DNA of 64,000 bases, from NCBI RefSeq assembly GCF_022410535.1, contig NZ_JAKNBL010000001.1, positions 372,001-436,000 of the forward strand, in the 5' to 3' direction. Shown here one piece after another: positions 53,756 through 63,414 of this stretch (within the stretch, counting starts at the first letter, position 1; the number at the start of each line of letters is the position of its first letter). The position numbers and the translations under genes were made by a program. This stretch comes from Pelotomaculum terephthalicicum JT (GTDB taxonomy: Bacteria; Bacillota; Desulfotomaculia; Desulfotomaculales; Pelotomaculaceae). The notes beneath the pieces are model-generated. The model ran no database searches and had not been told where the DNA came from. It was given only the letters and a program-made list of their open reading frames with translations.

Positions 53756-54475
53756 ATGAGTGAGTTGCTGGAGACTCTCAAAAAAGGTTTAAAGGAAATG
53801 GGTATTGAAATAACGGAAAGTCAATTAGAATGCTTTCAATTATTTTACCGGTTGATCGTAGAAGAAAATAAGAAAAACAATATTACCGCGATAGTGGATG
53901 AGCAGGAATTTGCCGTAAAACACTTTATTGATTCTCTGACCTGCTTGAAGGCCGGTATGTTTAACGATGGCATGAAATTAATGGATATAGGCACAGGGGC
54001 CGGATTTCCGGGTATACCTCTAAAGATTTGCCGGCCTGGACTGGAAGTCGTTTTGATTGAATCTCAGGCTAAAAAAGTGAAATTTTTATTGAAAGTGATC
54101 CGAGCTATGGATTTAAAAAACATCTCCGCCATGCACACAAGAGCTGAGGAAATTGGCAGAAAGACGTTTTATAGGGGGTATTGCGACCTGGTCACGGCGA
54201 GAGCTGTTGCTGAATTGAGAGTTTTAGCCGAATATTGCCTGCCGGTGGTGAAGATTGGCGGGTTTTTTTTGGCGATGAAAGGGCCGAAACTTTTTGAGGA
54301 ATTAGCGGCGGCGGAAAAAGCAGTTAATATACTTGGAGGGGAAATTGCAAAAATTATTAAATTAAATTTACCTGTTACTGGTGATGAAAGAAACCTGGTG
54401 GTTGTTAAGAAAATAAAGCCGACCCCTGAAAAATACCCGCGGCGTCCCGGAGTTCCCTTGAAAAAACCTGTTTAA
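53756..54475 (+). CDS. rsmG: 16S rRNA methyltransferase RsmG
   Basis: A 239-residue SAM-dependent methyltransferase that methylates G527 (E. coli numbering) of 16S rRNA. HFIDSLTCL, DIGTGAGFPGIPLKI and ARAVAELRVLAEYCLP are family motifs. C-terminal PRRPGVPLKKPV is typical. Part of the origin cluster mnmE-mnmG-rsmG-parA-parB. Confidence 0.97.
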   Translation: MSELLETLKKGLKEMGIEITESQLECFQLFYRLIVEENKKNNITAIVDEQEFAVKHFIDSLTCLKAGMFNDGMKLMDIGTGAGFPGIPLKICRPGLEVVLIESQAKKVKFLLKVIRAMDLKNISAMHTRAEEIGRKTFYRGYCDLVTARAVAELRVLAEYCLPVVKIGGFFLAMKGPKLFEELAAAEKAVNILGGEIAKIIKLNLPVTGDERNLVVVKKIKPTPEKYPRRPGVPLKKPV

Positions 54476-54630
54476 AATTTGTTTTGCACTTCACAAATTC
54501 ACCCTTAGGTTGACGCAACAAAGCAATCCATCAATTTAAATTAAGGAGATCTTTTTCGCGGCAGGAACCAGGATAGAAAATGTTGAATTATTAGGTTTAT
54601 TCTGCTGGAATAATAGTGGGGGTGGAAAAA

Positions 54631-55392
54631 GTGGGGAGAATTATCGCCATTGCCAACCAGAAGGGAGGAGTTGCCAAAACGACCACGGCGGTTAATTTAA
54701 GCGCATGGCTTTCCCTGATGGGGCAGAAGGTTTTGCTAGTGGACATCGACCCCCAGGGAAATGCGACGACCGGCGTGGGAGTAGACAAGGAAAAAGTTAA
54801 TCTTTGCATATATGATGTTTTGATTAATCAGTTAGATATTGAGAAAGTGATAGTTACGAGCGCGGTGGAAGGTTTAGACTTGGTTCCGGCCACTATAGAG
54901 CTTGCCGGGGCGGAAGTTGAATTGGTAAATGTGGCTGAGCGGGAGAAGATCTTAAGAGCATCTTTAAGCGTAATTAAAAACAAATATGACTTTATTTTTG
55001 TTGATTGCCCGCCTTCATTAGGTTTGCTTACATTGAACGCCTTAACAGCGGCCGGCTCCCTGATAATCCCGATACAGTGTGAATATTACGCCCTGGAAGG
55101 CTTAGGACAGCTGTTAAATACTATCGGCATGGTGCAAAAAAATTTAAATAAGGAACTGGTCATCGAGGGTGTGCTGTTAACTATGTTTGACGGGAGAACA
55201 AATTTGGCCATACAGGTTGTTGACGAGGTGAAAAAGCATTTCAGGGAAAAGGTATACAGATCTATTGTGCCGCGAAACATCCGTTTAAGCGAGGCGCCGA
55301 GTCATGGTAAACCGGTGATGGTGTACGACAAGCGCTCAAAAGGCGCGGAAGTTTATCACGAACTCGCTAAGGAAGTGATCGGCATTGAGTAA
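54631..55392 (+). CDS. parA: ParA/Soj chromosome-partitioning ATPase
   Basis: About 253 residues, Walker-type ATPase (QKGGVAKTTTAVNLSAW; DIDPQGNATTGVG; FVDCPPSLGLLTLNAL). It works with ParB at parS and influences DnaA. GTG at 54631 follows GGGGGTGG; GTG at 54616 is possible. Overlaps parB. Confidence 0.97.
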   Translation: MGRIIAIANQKGGVAKTTTAVNLSAWLSLMGQKVLLVDIDPQGNATTGVGVDKEKVNLCIYDVLINQLDIEKVIVTSAVEGLDLVPATIELAGAEVELVNVAEREKILRASLSVIKNKYDFIFVDCPPSLGLLTLNALTAAGSLIIPIQCEYYALEGLGQLLNTIGMVQKNLNKELVIEGVLLTMFDGRTNLAIQVVDEVKKHFREKVYRSIVPRNIRLSEAPSHGKPVMVYDKRSKGAEVYHELAKEVIGIE

Positions 55393-56302
55393 GCGCAGAG
55401 GTCTTGGCAAGGGTCTGGAAGCGCTCATTCCAAGTATAGAGAGAAGTATGGCGAGTCAAAAAGAGAATCAAGAAGAATATAAAGAAATTAACATTGACGA
55501 TATTAAGCCGGCGCCCGGTCAGGCAAGACAGTTGTTTAATCAAGAAAAGCTGGCGGAACTCGCCGCTTCAATTAAAGAACATGGTGTTATCCAGCCTGTC
55601 GTGGTCAGGCCTTCGAAAGGCGGCGGGTACGAGCTGATTGCCGGGGAAAGGCGATGGAGGGCCTGCCGGCTCCTGGGACATAAGGTCATACCGGCTGTGG
55701 TGAAGGACTACCACGATTTAGAGGCTATTGCAGTATCGCTTATTGAAAATGTGCAGCGTGAGGATTTGAATCCTTTGGAAGAAGCGTCTGCATATCAGCA
55801 ATTAATAAAAGATTTTGGGCTGACGCAGGATGAGGTTTCCGGCCGGGTTGGGAAGAGCCGGCCTTTTGTGGCAAATATGGTAAGGCTTTTGGAATTGCCG
55901 CCGGAAATAAAGGAAATGCTTGCCGGGGGGCAGTTGAATACAGGTCATGCCAGAGCCCTGCTGGCGATACGGGAACCCGAAAAACAATTGGCTGTGGCAA
56001 AAAAGATCTCCAAGCAACAGTTGAGCGTGCGTCAGGCGGAAAAAATGACAAAGCATATCAGCGAAGGAAAAAAAGATATTAATAATAAAATTGTTATTAA
56101 TAATTTTGTGCGAGAATTAGAAGCAGCTTTGAAGAATTATTTTGAAACGCCTGTAAAATTAAAAGAAACTGCCGGCGGGGGCGGCAGGCTGGAGATAAAT
56201 TACCGCAGCAAGGACGAATTAAAACGGATTATTGAAATGATGCTGGGCAAAGAAAATGTTTCACGTGAAACATTTTCTGCTGCCGTGAACAAGAAAACTT
56301 GA
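55385..56302 (+). CDS. parB: ParB/Spo0J centromere-binding CTPase
   Basis: A 305-residue protein. N-terminal GKGLEALIP, CTP-binding AGERRWRAC, ENVQREDLNPLEEA, and the HTH region (VSGRVGKSRPFVANMVRLL). It binds parS and spreads along DNA. A perfect parS is embedded near its 3' end. TTG start. Confidence 0.97.
   Translation: MSKRRGLGKGLEALIPSIERSMASQKENQEEYKEINIDDIKPAPGQARQLFNQEKLAELAASIKEHGVIQPVVVRPSKGGGYELIAGERRWRACRLLGHKVIPAVVKDYHDLEAIAVSLIENVQREDLNPLEEASAYQQLIKDFGLTQDEVSGRVGKSRPFVANMVRLLELPPEIKEMLAGGQLNTGHARALLAIREPEKQLAVAKKISKQQLSVRQAEKMTKHISEGKKDINNKIVINNFVRELEAALKNYFETPVKLKETAGGGGRLEINYRSKDELKRIIEMMLGKENVSRETFSAAVNKKT
56257..56272. promoter_or_regulatory. parS centromere site
   Basis: TGTTTCACGTGAAACA matches the universal parS consensus exactly; flanking AAAA/TTTT extends the palindrome to 24 bases. 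It lies inside the parB coding sequence. Confidence 0.97.
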
Positions 56303-56319
56303 TATTTCGCATAAACTTG

Positions 56320-56354
56320 ATAAACGCCTGGGGCTAAAGACCCCAGGCGTTTAT
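56320..56354. terminator. Bidirectional terminator shared by parB and yyaC
   Basis: A perfect 14-bp stem ATAAACGCCTGGGG/CCCCAGGCGTTTAT with a 7-base loop, then TTTTT on the plus side. The right arm encodes the last residues of YyaC and the TAG stop lies in the loop. Confidence 0.9.
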
Positions 56355-56936
56355 CTTTTTATACTCGGGAATGGCCCTCTTGAGTCCGTTTGCTATGACA
56401 TCAGCTATTCTCATCACTAAATTCAACCTGGTATTTTGCAGCACCAGGTACTCCATGAACCCGCCGATGTTCACTATCCCAGTAATATGGATTTGTCCCA
56501 CCGGTGGAAGATTTTTGTTGACACCCGCGCCTGGAAGCAAGGAGCCGTCTCCTAGATTAACATAACCGACATTTTCCAGCTTGCCAAGTGACGCGTCGAT
56601 AGCAATGACAAAAGGATCCTGGTAATTTTTTTGAATTTCTTCGATCGTTTCCCGCAGGTTGCTGGCATGTATCGGCTTTTCCAATGTGCCGTAAACAATA
56701 TAAAAGTCTTGATCGCCCGAATCGATAATGCTGCCGACTAAAGGTCCAAGACAGTCGCCGGTGGAGCGGTCGGTACCAATGCATAATAATACTTTCGGGC
56801 TCTCCGGGCGGACTGCGAATCTTTTAAGTCTTATGGCGAGATCCGTGGCAAACTTATTAACCGCGGCAGTATCTTCAATATTTATACAAGTCTTCTCTAT
56901 GTTCGTTATCGTATTTAATTGACCTATGTTTTTCAT
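56334..56936 (-). CDS. yyaC: YyaC-like sporulation protein (GPR-protease-fold)
   Basis: About 200 residues of the YyaC family, a relative of the germination protease fold and conserved in spore formers. Signature LLCIGTDRSTGDCLGPLVGS and VIAIDASLGKLENVG. ATG at 56936 follows GGAGGGTTGTCA. The last codons overlap the terminator hairpin. Converges on parB. Confidence 0.92.
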   Translation of the reverse strand: MKNIGQLNTITNIEKTCINIEDTAAVNKFATDLAIRLKRFAVRPESPKVLLCIGTDRSTGDCLGPLVGSIIDSGDQDFYIVYGTLEKPIHASNLRETIEEIQKNYQDPFVIAIDASLGKLENVGYVNLGDGSLLPGAGVNKNLPPVGQIHITGIVNIGGFMEYLVLQNTRLNLVMRIADVIANGLKRAIPEYKKINAWGL

Positions 56937-57097
56937 TGACAACCCTCCTGAAGTGCAAACTAATATAGTTATTGCCGCGAGGGTGGTCAATTATTCCTAA
57001 ATAAAAAAATTTTTTAAATGCATTAGTTTAGCTGATTGGCATAAAAATTCATATACGGAACCTTAAGATGAAAAATTAGCCCGGAGGAAGGGCGCCA

Positions 57098-58183
57098 ATG
57101 CCGCGTTCACAAAGCAATTTATTGCTGCTGGCCAAAGTTGTGACTGCATATGTCGGCTCTGTGATAGGGGCAGGTTTTGCCTCGGGGCAGGAAATAATGC
57201 AGTTTTTTATTTTACATGGCTGCAACGGGCTATTAGGTGTTGTCCTCTCGACGGTATTGTTCGCATACCTGGGCGGCCTGGTGATGTTCCTTTCGGTAAA
57301 GATGCGCGCAACCAGTTATAAGGAACTGATCATATTTCTATTGGGAACCAAAGCCGGAAAAATAGTGGATGTGTTAAATCTGTTAATGCTAATGGGCGGC
57401 CTGAGCGTGATGATGGCGGGCAGCGCCGCTGTTTTTGGCGAGCATTTCGGTTTGCCGGCCCGCGCGGGGGTATGGGTGGTGATTGTTTTGACATCACTGG
57501 TGATCATGGGCGGGCTGAATGGAGTGCTGACGGCTAATGTCTTCCTTGTTCCCTTAAAGCTGCTGGCTGTCGTGTTGATCGCGCTGATTGCCATATATAA
57601 GGCGAAAGAAGCAATTTTTCTGATTCCGCAGGCGACGCCTCTGGGCGGTGTGGCCGATTCCTGGGTGTGTGCCGGTTTTCTTTACGTATCATATAACATG
57701 GTTGTGCCGGTGGCCGTGCTTTCATCGCTGGGCGGCAGCATTCCGCTAAAGATTGGCGTCGCCGGCGGAATAACCGGAGGCTTTTTGCTGGGTTTATCTG
57801 TGTCCATAGTAACGGCGGCGGGTTTATTATATCTTCCCGAAGCCGCGGCCTACGAAATTCCTCTTTTATTTCTCGCCAATAAACTCGGGCTTGTTTTTCA
57901 CTGGTTGCTCGGGTTTCTGATCTGGCTCGCCATTATTACGACCGCGATAGCTGACGCCCATGGGATTGCCAGCCGGCTTGCACCCCACGGAGGCGTTAAT
58001 TACAGGTTTTTCGGCATATGCGCCTGCCTGCTTGCCCTGCCGTTCGCCGGCTGCGGCTTTTCCAATTTAGTGCGTCTTTTATATCCCCTGTTCGGATACG
58101 CCGGTTTAGTATTGCTAGTGTGCCTGTTAATAATTCCGCCTATTAGATTTTTGCGCAATTGCAAAAAAAGTTTCATATCTTAG
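57098..58183 (+). CDS. YkvI-family membrane transporter
   Basis: A 361-residue integral membrane protein with about ten hydrophobic helices, an APC-like fold. VVTAYVGSVIGAGFASGQEIMQFF is the YkvI signature. Substrate unknown. The ribosome site GGAGGAAGG lies between GCCC and GGGC, so it may sit in a small hairpin loop. Confidence 0.85.
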   Translation: MPRSQSNLLLLAKVVTAYVGSVIGAGFASGQEIMQFFILHGCNGLLGVVLSTVLFAYLGGLVMFLSVKMRATSYKELIIFLLGTKAGKIVDVLNLLMLMGGLSVMMAGSAAVFGEHFGLPARAGVWVVIVLTSLVIMGGLNGVLTANVFLVPLKLLAVVLIALIAIYKAKEAIFLIPQATPLGGVADSWVCAGFLYVSYNMVVPVAVLSSLGGSIPLKIGVAGGITGGFLLGLSVSIVTAAGLLYLPEAAAYEIPLLFLANKLGLVFHWLLGFLIWLAIITTAIADAHGIASRLAPHGGVNYRFFGICACLLALPFAGCGFSNLVRLLYPLFGYAGLVLLVCLLIIPPIRFLRNCKKSFIS

Positions 58184-58244
58184 AAAGATTCCGTATAATT
58201 GTTATGTGGTGTGATGATTTAGATATTTAAGCGGAGTTGGTCAA

Positions 58245-58928
58245 ATGAATTGGTTGGATTGGTTGATTGTAGCGATCCTCGCCTGGTCCGCCTGCCAAGG
58301 ACTGCGCCGCGGTCTTTTCATTAGTGTGGCGAAAATGGCCGGGCTGCTGGCCGGTTTAGCTGCAGCCTATTTTTACCACCGGCCTTTAGCTGATTATTTA
58401 TCTGCCCGCTGGCACCTGGAGGAACTAATGTTTCCCTTGACCGGGCCTTTATTAAAGTTTTGGCAACCCGCCGCGGATGTTGTCAGTCCTTTCGCTGCGG
58501 GAAAACAGCTGTCCGGTGATTACGTCACCAGGCTGGTTGCCGGCACCATTCTTGAAGCGCTGACCTTTTTAGCGCTGCTGGCGGCCACTGTCTGGCTGGT
58601 AAACGCCGCCGGGCTTATTTTAACAAATTTTGCCGGCTTTAGCCTGCTTGGGCCGCTAAATCGCCTGGGCGGACTGTTATTCGGATTTTTAAAAGGTCTG
58701 CTGTTTGTGCTGATTATTCTCACACTGCTTTCACCGTTTCAACAACAGAACCCGTTTTCCGGCGGTTATCGGGGCACACCGGAGACTGCCGTTCCGCAGG
58801 GTAAAGCTTTTAGGGATTCCGCACTGATAACGTACTTTAATCCGCTGATTAATGTTCTTAACAAAACGCTTCCGGGAGGTATGCCGGGTAAAAATATGCT
58901 GCCCTCCGGACCGGCTAATAGCATTTGA
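58245..58928 (+). CDS. CvpA family membrane protein
   Basis: A 227-residue protein starting MNWLDWLIVAILAWSACQGL, with four transmembrane helices in the first 170 residues typical of CvpA/colicin-V-production proteins, then a Pro/Gly-rich cytoplasmic or external tail. General role in envelope integrity is known for some members. Confidence 0.85.
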   Translation: MNWLDWLIVAILAWSACQGLRRGLFISVAKMAGLLAGLAAAYFYHRPLADYLSARWHLEELMFPLTGPLLKFWQPAADVVSPFAAGKQLSGDYVTRLVAGTILEALTFLALLAATVWLVNAAGLILTNFAGFSLLGPLNRLGGLLFGFLKGLLFVLIILTLLSPFQQQNPFSGGYRGTPETAVPQGKAFRDSALITYFNPLINVLNKTLPGGMPGKNMLPSGPANSI

Positions 58929-58981
58929 CTTGCCAAAATGGTGATAATAAATTGAATATCAGACACGGGAGGATTTGAACT

Positions 58982-60394
58982 GTGACAGCATCCAAAGAAC
59001 AGCACCCCGCTTCCAAACTAGCCTACCGCAGACAAAACGCCTGGGACTGCCTGGGCGAGGCGGAAAAAGCCGGGGTAATGGCCTTCGCCGGTGATTATAA
59101 AAAATTTTTGGACGCGGCTAAAACGGAAAGAGAGGTAATTGGAGTAACAGTAAGGCATCTCAATAATATTGGCTTCCGTCCGTTGAACAGTATGATGAAA
59201 TTAAAGCCGGGCGACAGGATCTACACGGTCAACCGGCACAAAGCTTTAATCGCAGCCGTTATCGGAAAAAGGTCCCTGGAGTATGGTTTGCATGTTGTCG
59301 GCGCGCATGCCGACAGCCCGCGCCTGGACCTGAAACCAATGCCTCTTTTTGAAGATGAGGAAATGGCCTTTTTTAAAACGCATTATTACGGAGGCATAAA
59401 AAAATATCAGTGGCTGTCTATTCCGCTCGCCCTGCACGGAATAGTGGTAAAAGCCGATGGGGATCCGGTTCAAGTGACGGTTGGAGAGAGACAGGGCGAC
59501 CCTGTCTTTACAATCCCCGATCTCCTGCCTCATTTGGCTAAGGACCAAATGGATAAGAAGATGGCGGACGCCGTGCCCGGGGAAAACCTGAACATCCTGG
59601 TGGGAGGCATCCCCCTGCCGGGGAGCGAATTAAAAAAACGGTTCAAGCTGGCCATTCTCGAATACATGAATCGTGAATATGGTATTGTGGAAGAAGATTT
59701 AATCAGCGCGGAACTGGAGTTGGTTCCAGCCTGGCCGGCTATGGACGTGGGTTTTGATCGCAGCTTTGTCGGGGGCTATGGGCAGGACGACCGTGTTTGT
59801 GTTTACACCGCTCTGCGTGCTCTGGCGGAAACCTCTTTGCCTGAGCGGACTGCGTTGGTCCTGCTGTCTGATAAAGAAGAGATCGGCAGCAGCGGCAACA
59901 CGGGGATGGAATCTGTTTTTTTCACGAACACGGTAAGGGAAATCGCTGCCCGCTGCGTTTCAAATTACAATGAATTGACGGCTCGCCGTGTTTTGGTTAA
60001 TTCGCTCGCGCTGTCCGCCGACGTTAACGCCGGTTTCGACCCGAACTATGGAGATGTCAGCGAAAAGATGAATACCGCCCGCCTTGGCGCGGGAGCAGTC
60101 CTGACCAAATATACCGGAAGCAGGGGCAAGTATGAGTCTAATGACGCGCATGCGGAAGTGGTGGCACTGGTGCGCAAGTTATTTAATGAGGCCGGGGTGA
60201 TCTGGCAGACTGGCGAGTTGGGCAAAGTAGACCAGGGTGGCGGCGGCACTATCGCCCACCTGCTGGCCGACCACGGTATGGATGTGCTCGATTGCGGGGT
60301 GGCCCTGCTGGGGATGCATTCGCCTTTTGAGGTGGCCAGCAAGGTGGATATTTTTATGGCTTACAAAGGATATAAGGCGTTTTTTTCTGGATAA
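58982..60394 (+). CDS. M18-family aminopeptidase
   Basis: A 470-residue metallopeptidase related to aspartyl aminopeptidase. GAHADSPRLDLKPMPLF (zinc His/Asp), SDKEEIGSSGN (Glu pair), GGYGQDDRVCVYTAL and DVNAGFDPNYGDVSE are typical. GTG start with GGGAGG upstream. Cytoplasmic. Confidence 0.93.
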   Translation: MTASKEQHPASKLAYRRQNAWDCLGEAEKAGVMAFAGDYKKFLDAAKTEREVIGVTVRHLNNIGFRPLNSMMKLKPGDRIYTVNRHKALIAAVIGKRSLEYGLHVVGAHADSPRLDLKPMPLFEDEEMAFFKTHYYGGIKKYQWLSIPLALHGIVVKADGDPVQVTVGERQGDPVFTIPDLLPHLAKDQMDKKMADAVPGENLNILVGGIPLPGSELKKRFKLAILEYMNREYGIVEEDLISAELELVPAWPAMDVGFDRSFVGGYGQDDRVCVYTALRALAETSLPERTALVLLSDKEEIGSSGNTGMESVFFTNTVREIAARCVSNYNELTARRVLVNSLALSADVNAGFDPNYGDVSEKMNTARLGAGAVLTKYTGSRGKYESNDAHAEVVALVRKLFNEAGVIWQTGELGKVDQGGGGTIAHLLADHGMDVLDCGVALLGMHSPFEVASKVDIFMAYKGYKAFFSG

Positions 60395-60479
60395 CCAATA
60401 TTTTCATGTTGATTTTTCTATTATATCAGGATAAGGTTTGAGCAGTTGTTTGCAAAGCAATGATTAGAGGTGTCGGATT

Positions 60480-61286
60480 TTGCCTCCATTGAACATTGAT
60501 TATCTGAATACTCTTGCCGCTGGTTTTAATTATCACAAATTACTGGGAATTCTGGCTATTATAGCAGCCGCTTTTATTGTTGTCCGCTTAGGCAGCTCGG
60601 CAATAACCAAGCTGTTTGCCCGCGAGGAAGACTCACACCTTGGCGGCAGCAAGAGAGTCCGCACCATGGCGGCGCTGTCAATCAGCATTTTACGGTACAG
60701 TGTTTATTTTATCGCACTGGTGATGATTCTTGGTATTTGTGGGGTGCAAACCGGCGCCTTGCTGGCAGGGGCGGGGGTAGTCGGGCTGGCTGTCGGATTC
60801 GGCGCCAAGAATCTGGTCGAAGATGTCATCTCCGGTTTCTTTATTCTTTTTGAGGATCAGTTTGACGTGGGTGATTATATAACCGCCACAGGGGTGTCAG
60901 GTATTGTCGAGGCGCTTGGCTTGCGGGTTACGCGGCTGAAAGATTTAGGCGGCCAGGTTCATTACATTCCCAACGGTAAGATTGCGCAGGTGACCAATCA
61001 CAGCCGCGGCAGCCTCCAGGCGGTTGTAGATATCGGGGTTGCTTATTCTGCCGACCACAACCAGGCCGTCAGCGCGCTTGAACAGGCTTGCCTGAAGCTG
61101 GCGCAGGAACATTCGGATTTGATCGCCACCGGCCCCGAAGTGCTCGGTATTGTCGCTTTGTATGCGGATCATGTGTTAATCCGCATAACTGCGGGAGTCA
61201 TGCCGCTCCAAAAAGCGAAGGTGGAACGGGAAATAATGAAGCGATCCAAGGAAGCCATGGAAAGCGCGGGGATTAACCCGGGCTAA
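60480..61286 (+). CDS. Small-conductance mechanosensitive channel (MscS)
   Basis: A 268-residue channel. Three transmembrane segments, pore helix (AGAGVVGLAVGFGAKNLVED) followed by FFILFEDQFDVGDYI and IPNGKIAQVTNHSRG. It opens under hypo-osmotic shock. The TTG start at 60480 follows GAGGTGTCGG. Confidence 0.93.
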   Translation: MPPLNIDYLNTLAAGFNYHKLLGILAIIAAAFIVVRLGSSAITKLFAREEDSHLGGSKRVRTMAALSISILRYSVYFIALVMILGICGVQTGALLAGAGVVGLAVGFGAKNLVEDVISGFFILFEDQFDVGDYITATGVSGIVEALGLRVTRLKDLGGQVHYIPNGKIAQVTNHSRGSLQAVVDIGVAYSADHNQAVSALEQACLKLAQEHSDLIATGPEVLGIVALYADHVLIRITAGVMPLQKAKVEREIMKRSKEAMESAGINPG

Positions 61287-61322
61287 ACCTAAACCTGCGG
61301 GATAAGTGGAATAACACCTTAC

Positions 61323-61352
61323 TTGACAAACCGTTCACTACTTAGCTATACT
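61323..61352 (+). promoter_or_regulatory. spo0M promoter
   Basis: TTGACA (61323-61328), 18-base spacer, TATACT (61347-61352), 77 bases before the gene. Confidence 0.75.
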
Positions 61353-61428
61353 AATTTAGATATCATTAAAGTCATATTGGATAAAAGTGCTTAATTGAGT
61401 TGCTAGTATACTTTCTGGGGGGATAGTT

Positions 61429-62190
61429 TTGTTTAAAAACCTGCTGGCCGGATTGGGGGTCGGCGCGGCGAAGGTCGATCTTAAGATTAACCGCGCTAAG
61501 GTAGCTTTGGGTGAAGTAATCGAAGGCGAAGTAAAGATATCCGGCGGCAATATTGACCAGCAAGTGGAAAAAATCAACATTACCCTGGTGTTGGACTCTC
61601 GTTACAAGCATGATGATAAGTATGTAAATATAAGACGTGAAATTGGGACTCTCAAAGTGGCTGACAGCATGCTGATTAAGGCTGGTTCACCGGAGAAAAC
61701 TATTCCTGTCCGTTTGCAGCTTCCTTATGATATCCCTGTTTCCAGGGGAAAAACAAGATATTACTTTGTAACCAATCTTGATATAAAAAAAGCCGTTGAT
61801 CCTAAGGATATTGACGATGTTGTTGTTCTCCCGAACGCTTATATGCAGATGGTGTTTGACGCCTTGTCAATGCTGGGTTTCCGTGATAAACCGTCATCCG
61901 GGGATTATAACGGCAGGTTCCAACAATTTGAGTACAAACCGACCAAATTCATGGCGCGGGAATTAGACGAGCTTGAGCTTTATTTCGTCGCGGAAGAGAG
62001 TCAACTGTATATAGTGATGGAAATTGACAAGAAAACACGTGGTTTCTTTGGTAAGATAGCTGATGATATGGACCTTGACGAGCGGCGCTTTAGCTATACC
62101 CTTCCTTACAGCGATATGCATGGTGTGGAGCAAGTAGCCGCGACGTTAAAAGAAATTATTGAAGATGAATACAGAAAAATTAATTGTTAA
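61429..62190 (+). CDS. spo0M: Sporulation-control protein Spo0M
   Basis: A 253-residue arrestin-like protein. [40 protein letters not shown] and [20 protein letters not shown] fit Spo0M. It affects sporulation and cell division in Bacillus. TTG start after GGGGGGATAG. Confidence 0.92.
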   Translation: MFKNLLAGLGVGAAKVDLKINRAKVALGEVIEGEVKISGGNIDQQVEKINITLVLDSRYKHDDKYVNIRREIGTLKVADSMLIKAGSPEKTIPVRLQLPYDIPVSRGKTRYYFVTNLDIKKAVDPKDIDDVVVLPNAYMQMVFDALSMLGFRDKPSSGDYNGRFQQFEYKPTKFMARELDELELYFVAEESQLYIVMEIDKKTRGFFGKIADDMDLDERRFSYTLPYSDMHGVEQVAATLKEIIEDEYRKINC

Positions 62191-62209
62191 TCTTTTATAA
62201 AAATGATAA

Positions 62210-62286
62210 GCGCCCGTAGCTCAGGCGGATAGAGCAGCGGTTTCCTAAACCGCGTGTCGGGAGTTCGAGTCTCTCCGGGCGCACCA
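62210..62286 (+). tRNA. tRNA-Arg (anticodon CCT)
   Basis: A 77-base cloverleaf. Acceptor GCGCCCG/CGGGCGC, D-arm GCTC...GAGC, anticodon stem GCGGT/ACCGC with loop TTCCTAA giving CCT, T-arm GGGAG TTCGAGT CTCTC, encoded CCA. It decodes AGG. It is the probable integration site of the adjoining prophage remnant. Confidence 0.97.
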
Positions 62287-62294
62287 GATAAATC

Positions 62295-62309
62295 AATCCC
62301 TTCGGGGTT
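62295..62309 (+). terminator. Terminator of tRNA-Arg
   Basis: AATCCC/GGGGTT stem around TTC followed by TTTATTTTTTT. Confidence 0.75.
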
Positions 62310-62375
62310 TTTATTTTTTTATAAAAGCGGTTTTGTGGGACATTTGTGGGACATTTCATTTTAGGAATCCGCTTC

Positions 62376-62572
62376 CTAAATTATTTTACTATCTCTTTCC
62401 TTCTTGTCTGCCTTCCTGGTTAGTATGGTAGCCATAATGTCAGCGTTGGCTTGATCGTCCTTCTGGTAGGTGTGAGCATATACCGCAAGGGTTACGTTCG
62501 TGTTAGAGTGGCCTAAACGCTTTGCAACGGCTACAGGGTTTTGACCTTTGGACAGTAACAGGTCGGTCGAAG
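62376..62572 (-). pseudogene. Tyrosine-integrase C-terminal fragment
   Basis: The minus-strand frame reads LLLSKGQNPVAVAKRLGHSN and then VTLAVYAHTYQKDDQ, the catalytic His-Tyr end of phage integrases. Only the last ~65 residues remain; homology stops near 62570 where a phage structural gene begins on the other strand. It lies next to tRNA-Arg, the likely attB. Confidence 0.8.
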
Positions 62573-62574
62573 AG

Positions 62575-62904
62575 ATTACCACCGAGGAGAAAAAGAATCC
62601 CATCGGCGAGGAAACCGAACACCGGCAGGTGCTTCAGAATGGCTGGAAGGGTAGCATCGAAGGGCAAAGTGTTAATACCGCTTATGACGACATTGTTGAC
62701 AAAAAGAGCAATTACCAGGACCAGACGGGCGGGACGCTCAAATTCTTGATCTTCACCACGGAGACTTACAAAGACGGCACTGTCCGCAAATATAAGTACG
62801 AGGAAGTAACCTTTGACGGTTACAAGAAATCTGTGGACGGAAATAACAAGCCGATCAGCAACACTTTGAACTGGCAGGCTGCCAGGCGAAGCAAGGTTTC
62901 GTAA
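62575..62904 (+). pseudogene. 5'-truncated phage tail-type protein
   Basis: About 110 residues (EEKKNPIGEETEHRQ; GWKGSIEGQSVNTAYDD; VTFDGYKKSVDGNNKPISNT). The pattern resembles phage tail-tube proteins, though my assignment is tentative. It has no good ribosome site or start and begins at the junction with the integrase remnant, so its 5' end is lost. Confidence 0.5.
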
Positions 62905-62937
62905 ATAAAAATATCAAATAAATTCATGGAGGTTATC

Positions 62938-63219
62938 ATGGAAGACATCACCCTGTCTACCGGCAAAATCGTAACGCCGCGGGAGAAAAAAGGACAACAT
63001 CACTTTATTGAGCGCCGACTGCTGGCTACTTGCATGAGTGAGGGCGGACAGAACATTGGCGGCATCATGTCCACTGTCACAATTCAAACTGTGGTGGGGG
63101 TCGCGGCGGTCAATGGCGAAAAGATGGACGTTCCTGAAGGGTTGGCTGGTGTGCTGGAATTAATGAGTGAGTTTACTTATGATGAGTGGAACGAACTCGA
63201 AACTAAAATAGTTGCCTAA
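62938..63219 (+). CDS. Phage tail assembly chaperone-like protein
   Basis: A 93-residue protein starting MEDITLSTGKIVTPREKKGQ with GGAGGTTATC upstream. Size, the KIVTPRE start and the C-terminal LMSEFTYDEWNELE resemble tail-assembly chaperones that follow tail-tube genes. It appears intact in an otherwise decayed prophage. Confidence 0.6.
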   Translation: MEDITLSTGKIVTPREKKGQHHFIERRLLATCMSEGGQNIGGIMSTVTIQTVVGVAAVNGEKMDVPEGLAGVLELMSEFTYDEWNELETKIVA

Positions 63220-63221
63220 GG

Positions 63222-63414
63222 CCGCCCAGGAGAAACTCGCTGAATTGGCAAAAAACTCGCAGATCAGCCCTGGTTCAGGAACCGCGTCGAGTTAACGCTG
63301 GCTTCCGGGGCTGGTATAAGTTTTACCGAGGGCATGGAGATGGACGATGTGACGTTTGCGGCTACGGTAATTGTGGTTAATGAGTGGAACGAGAGGAATC
63401 CCCCGGTCTTTTGA
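63222..63414 (+). pseudogene. Frameshifted phage gene remnant
   Basis: The sequence reads AAQEKLAELAK then, after a frame change, LADQPWFRNRVELTLASGAG and ISFTEGMEMDDVTFAATVIV, ending NERNPPVF. No start is available in the second frame. It is likely a phage tail gene broken by an indel. Confidence 0.45.
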
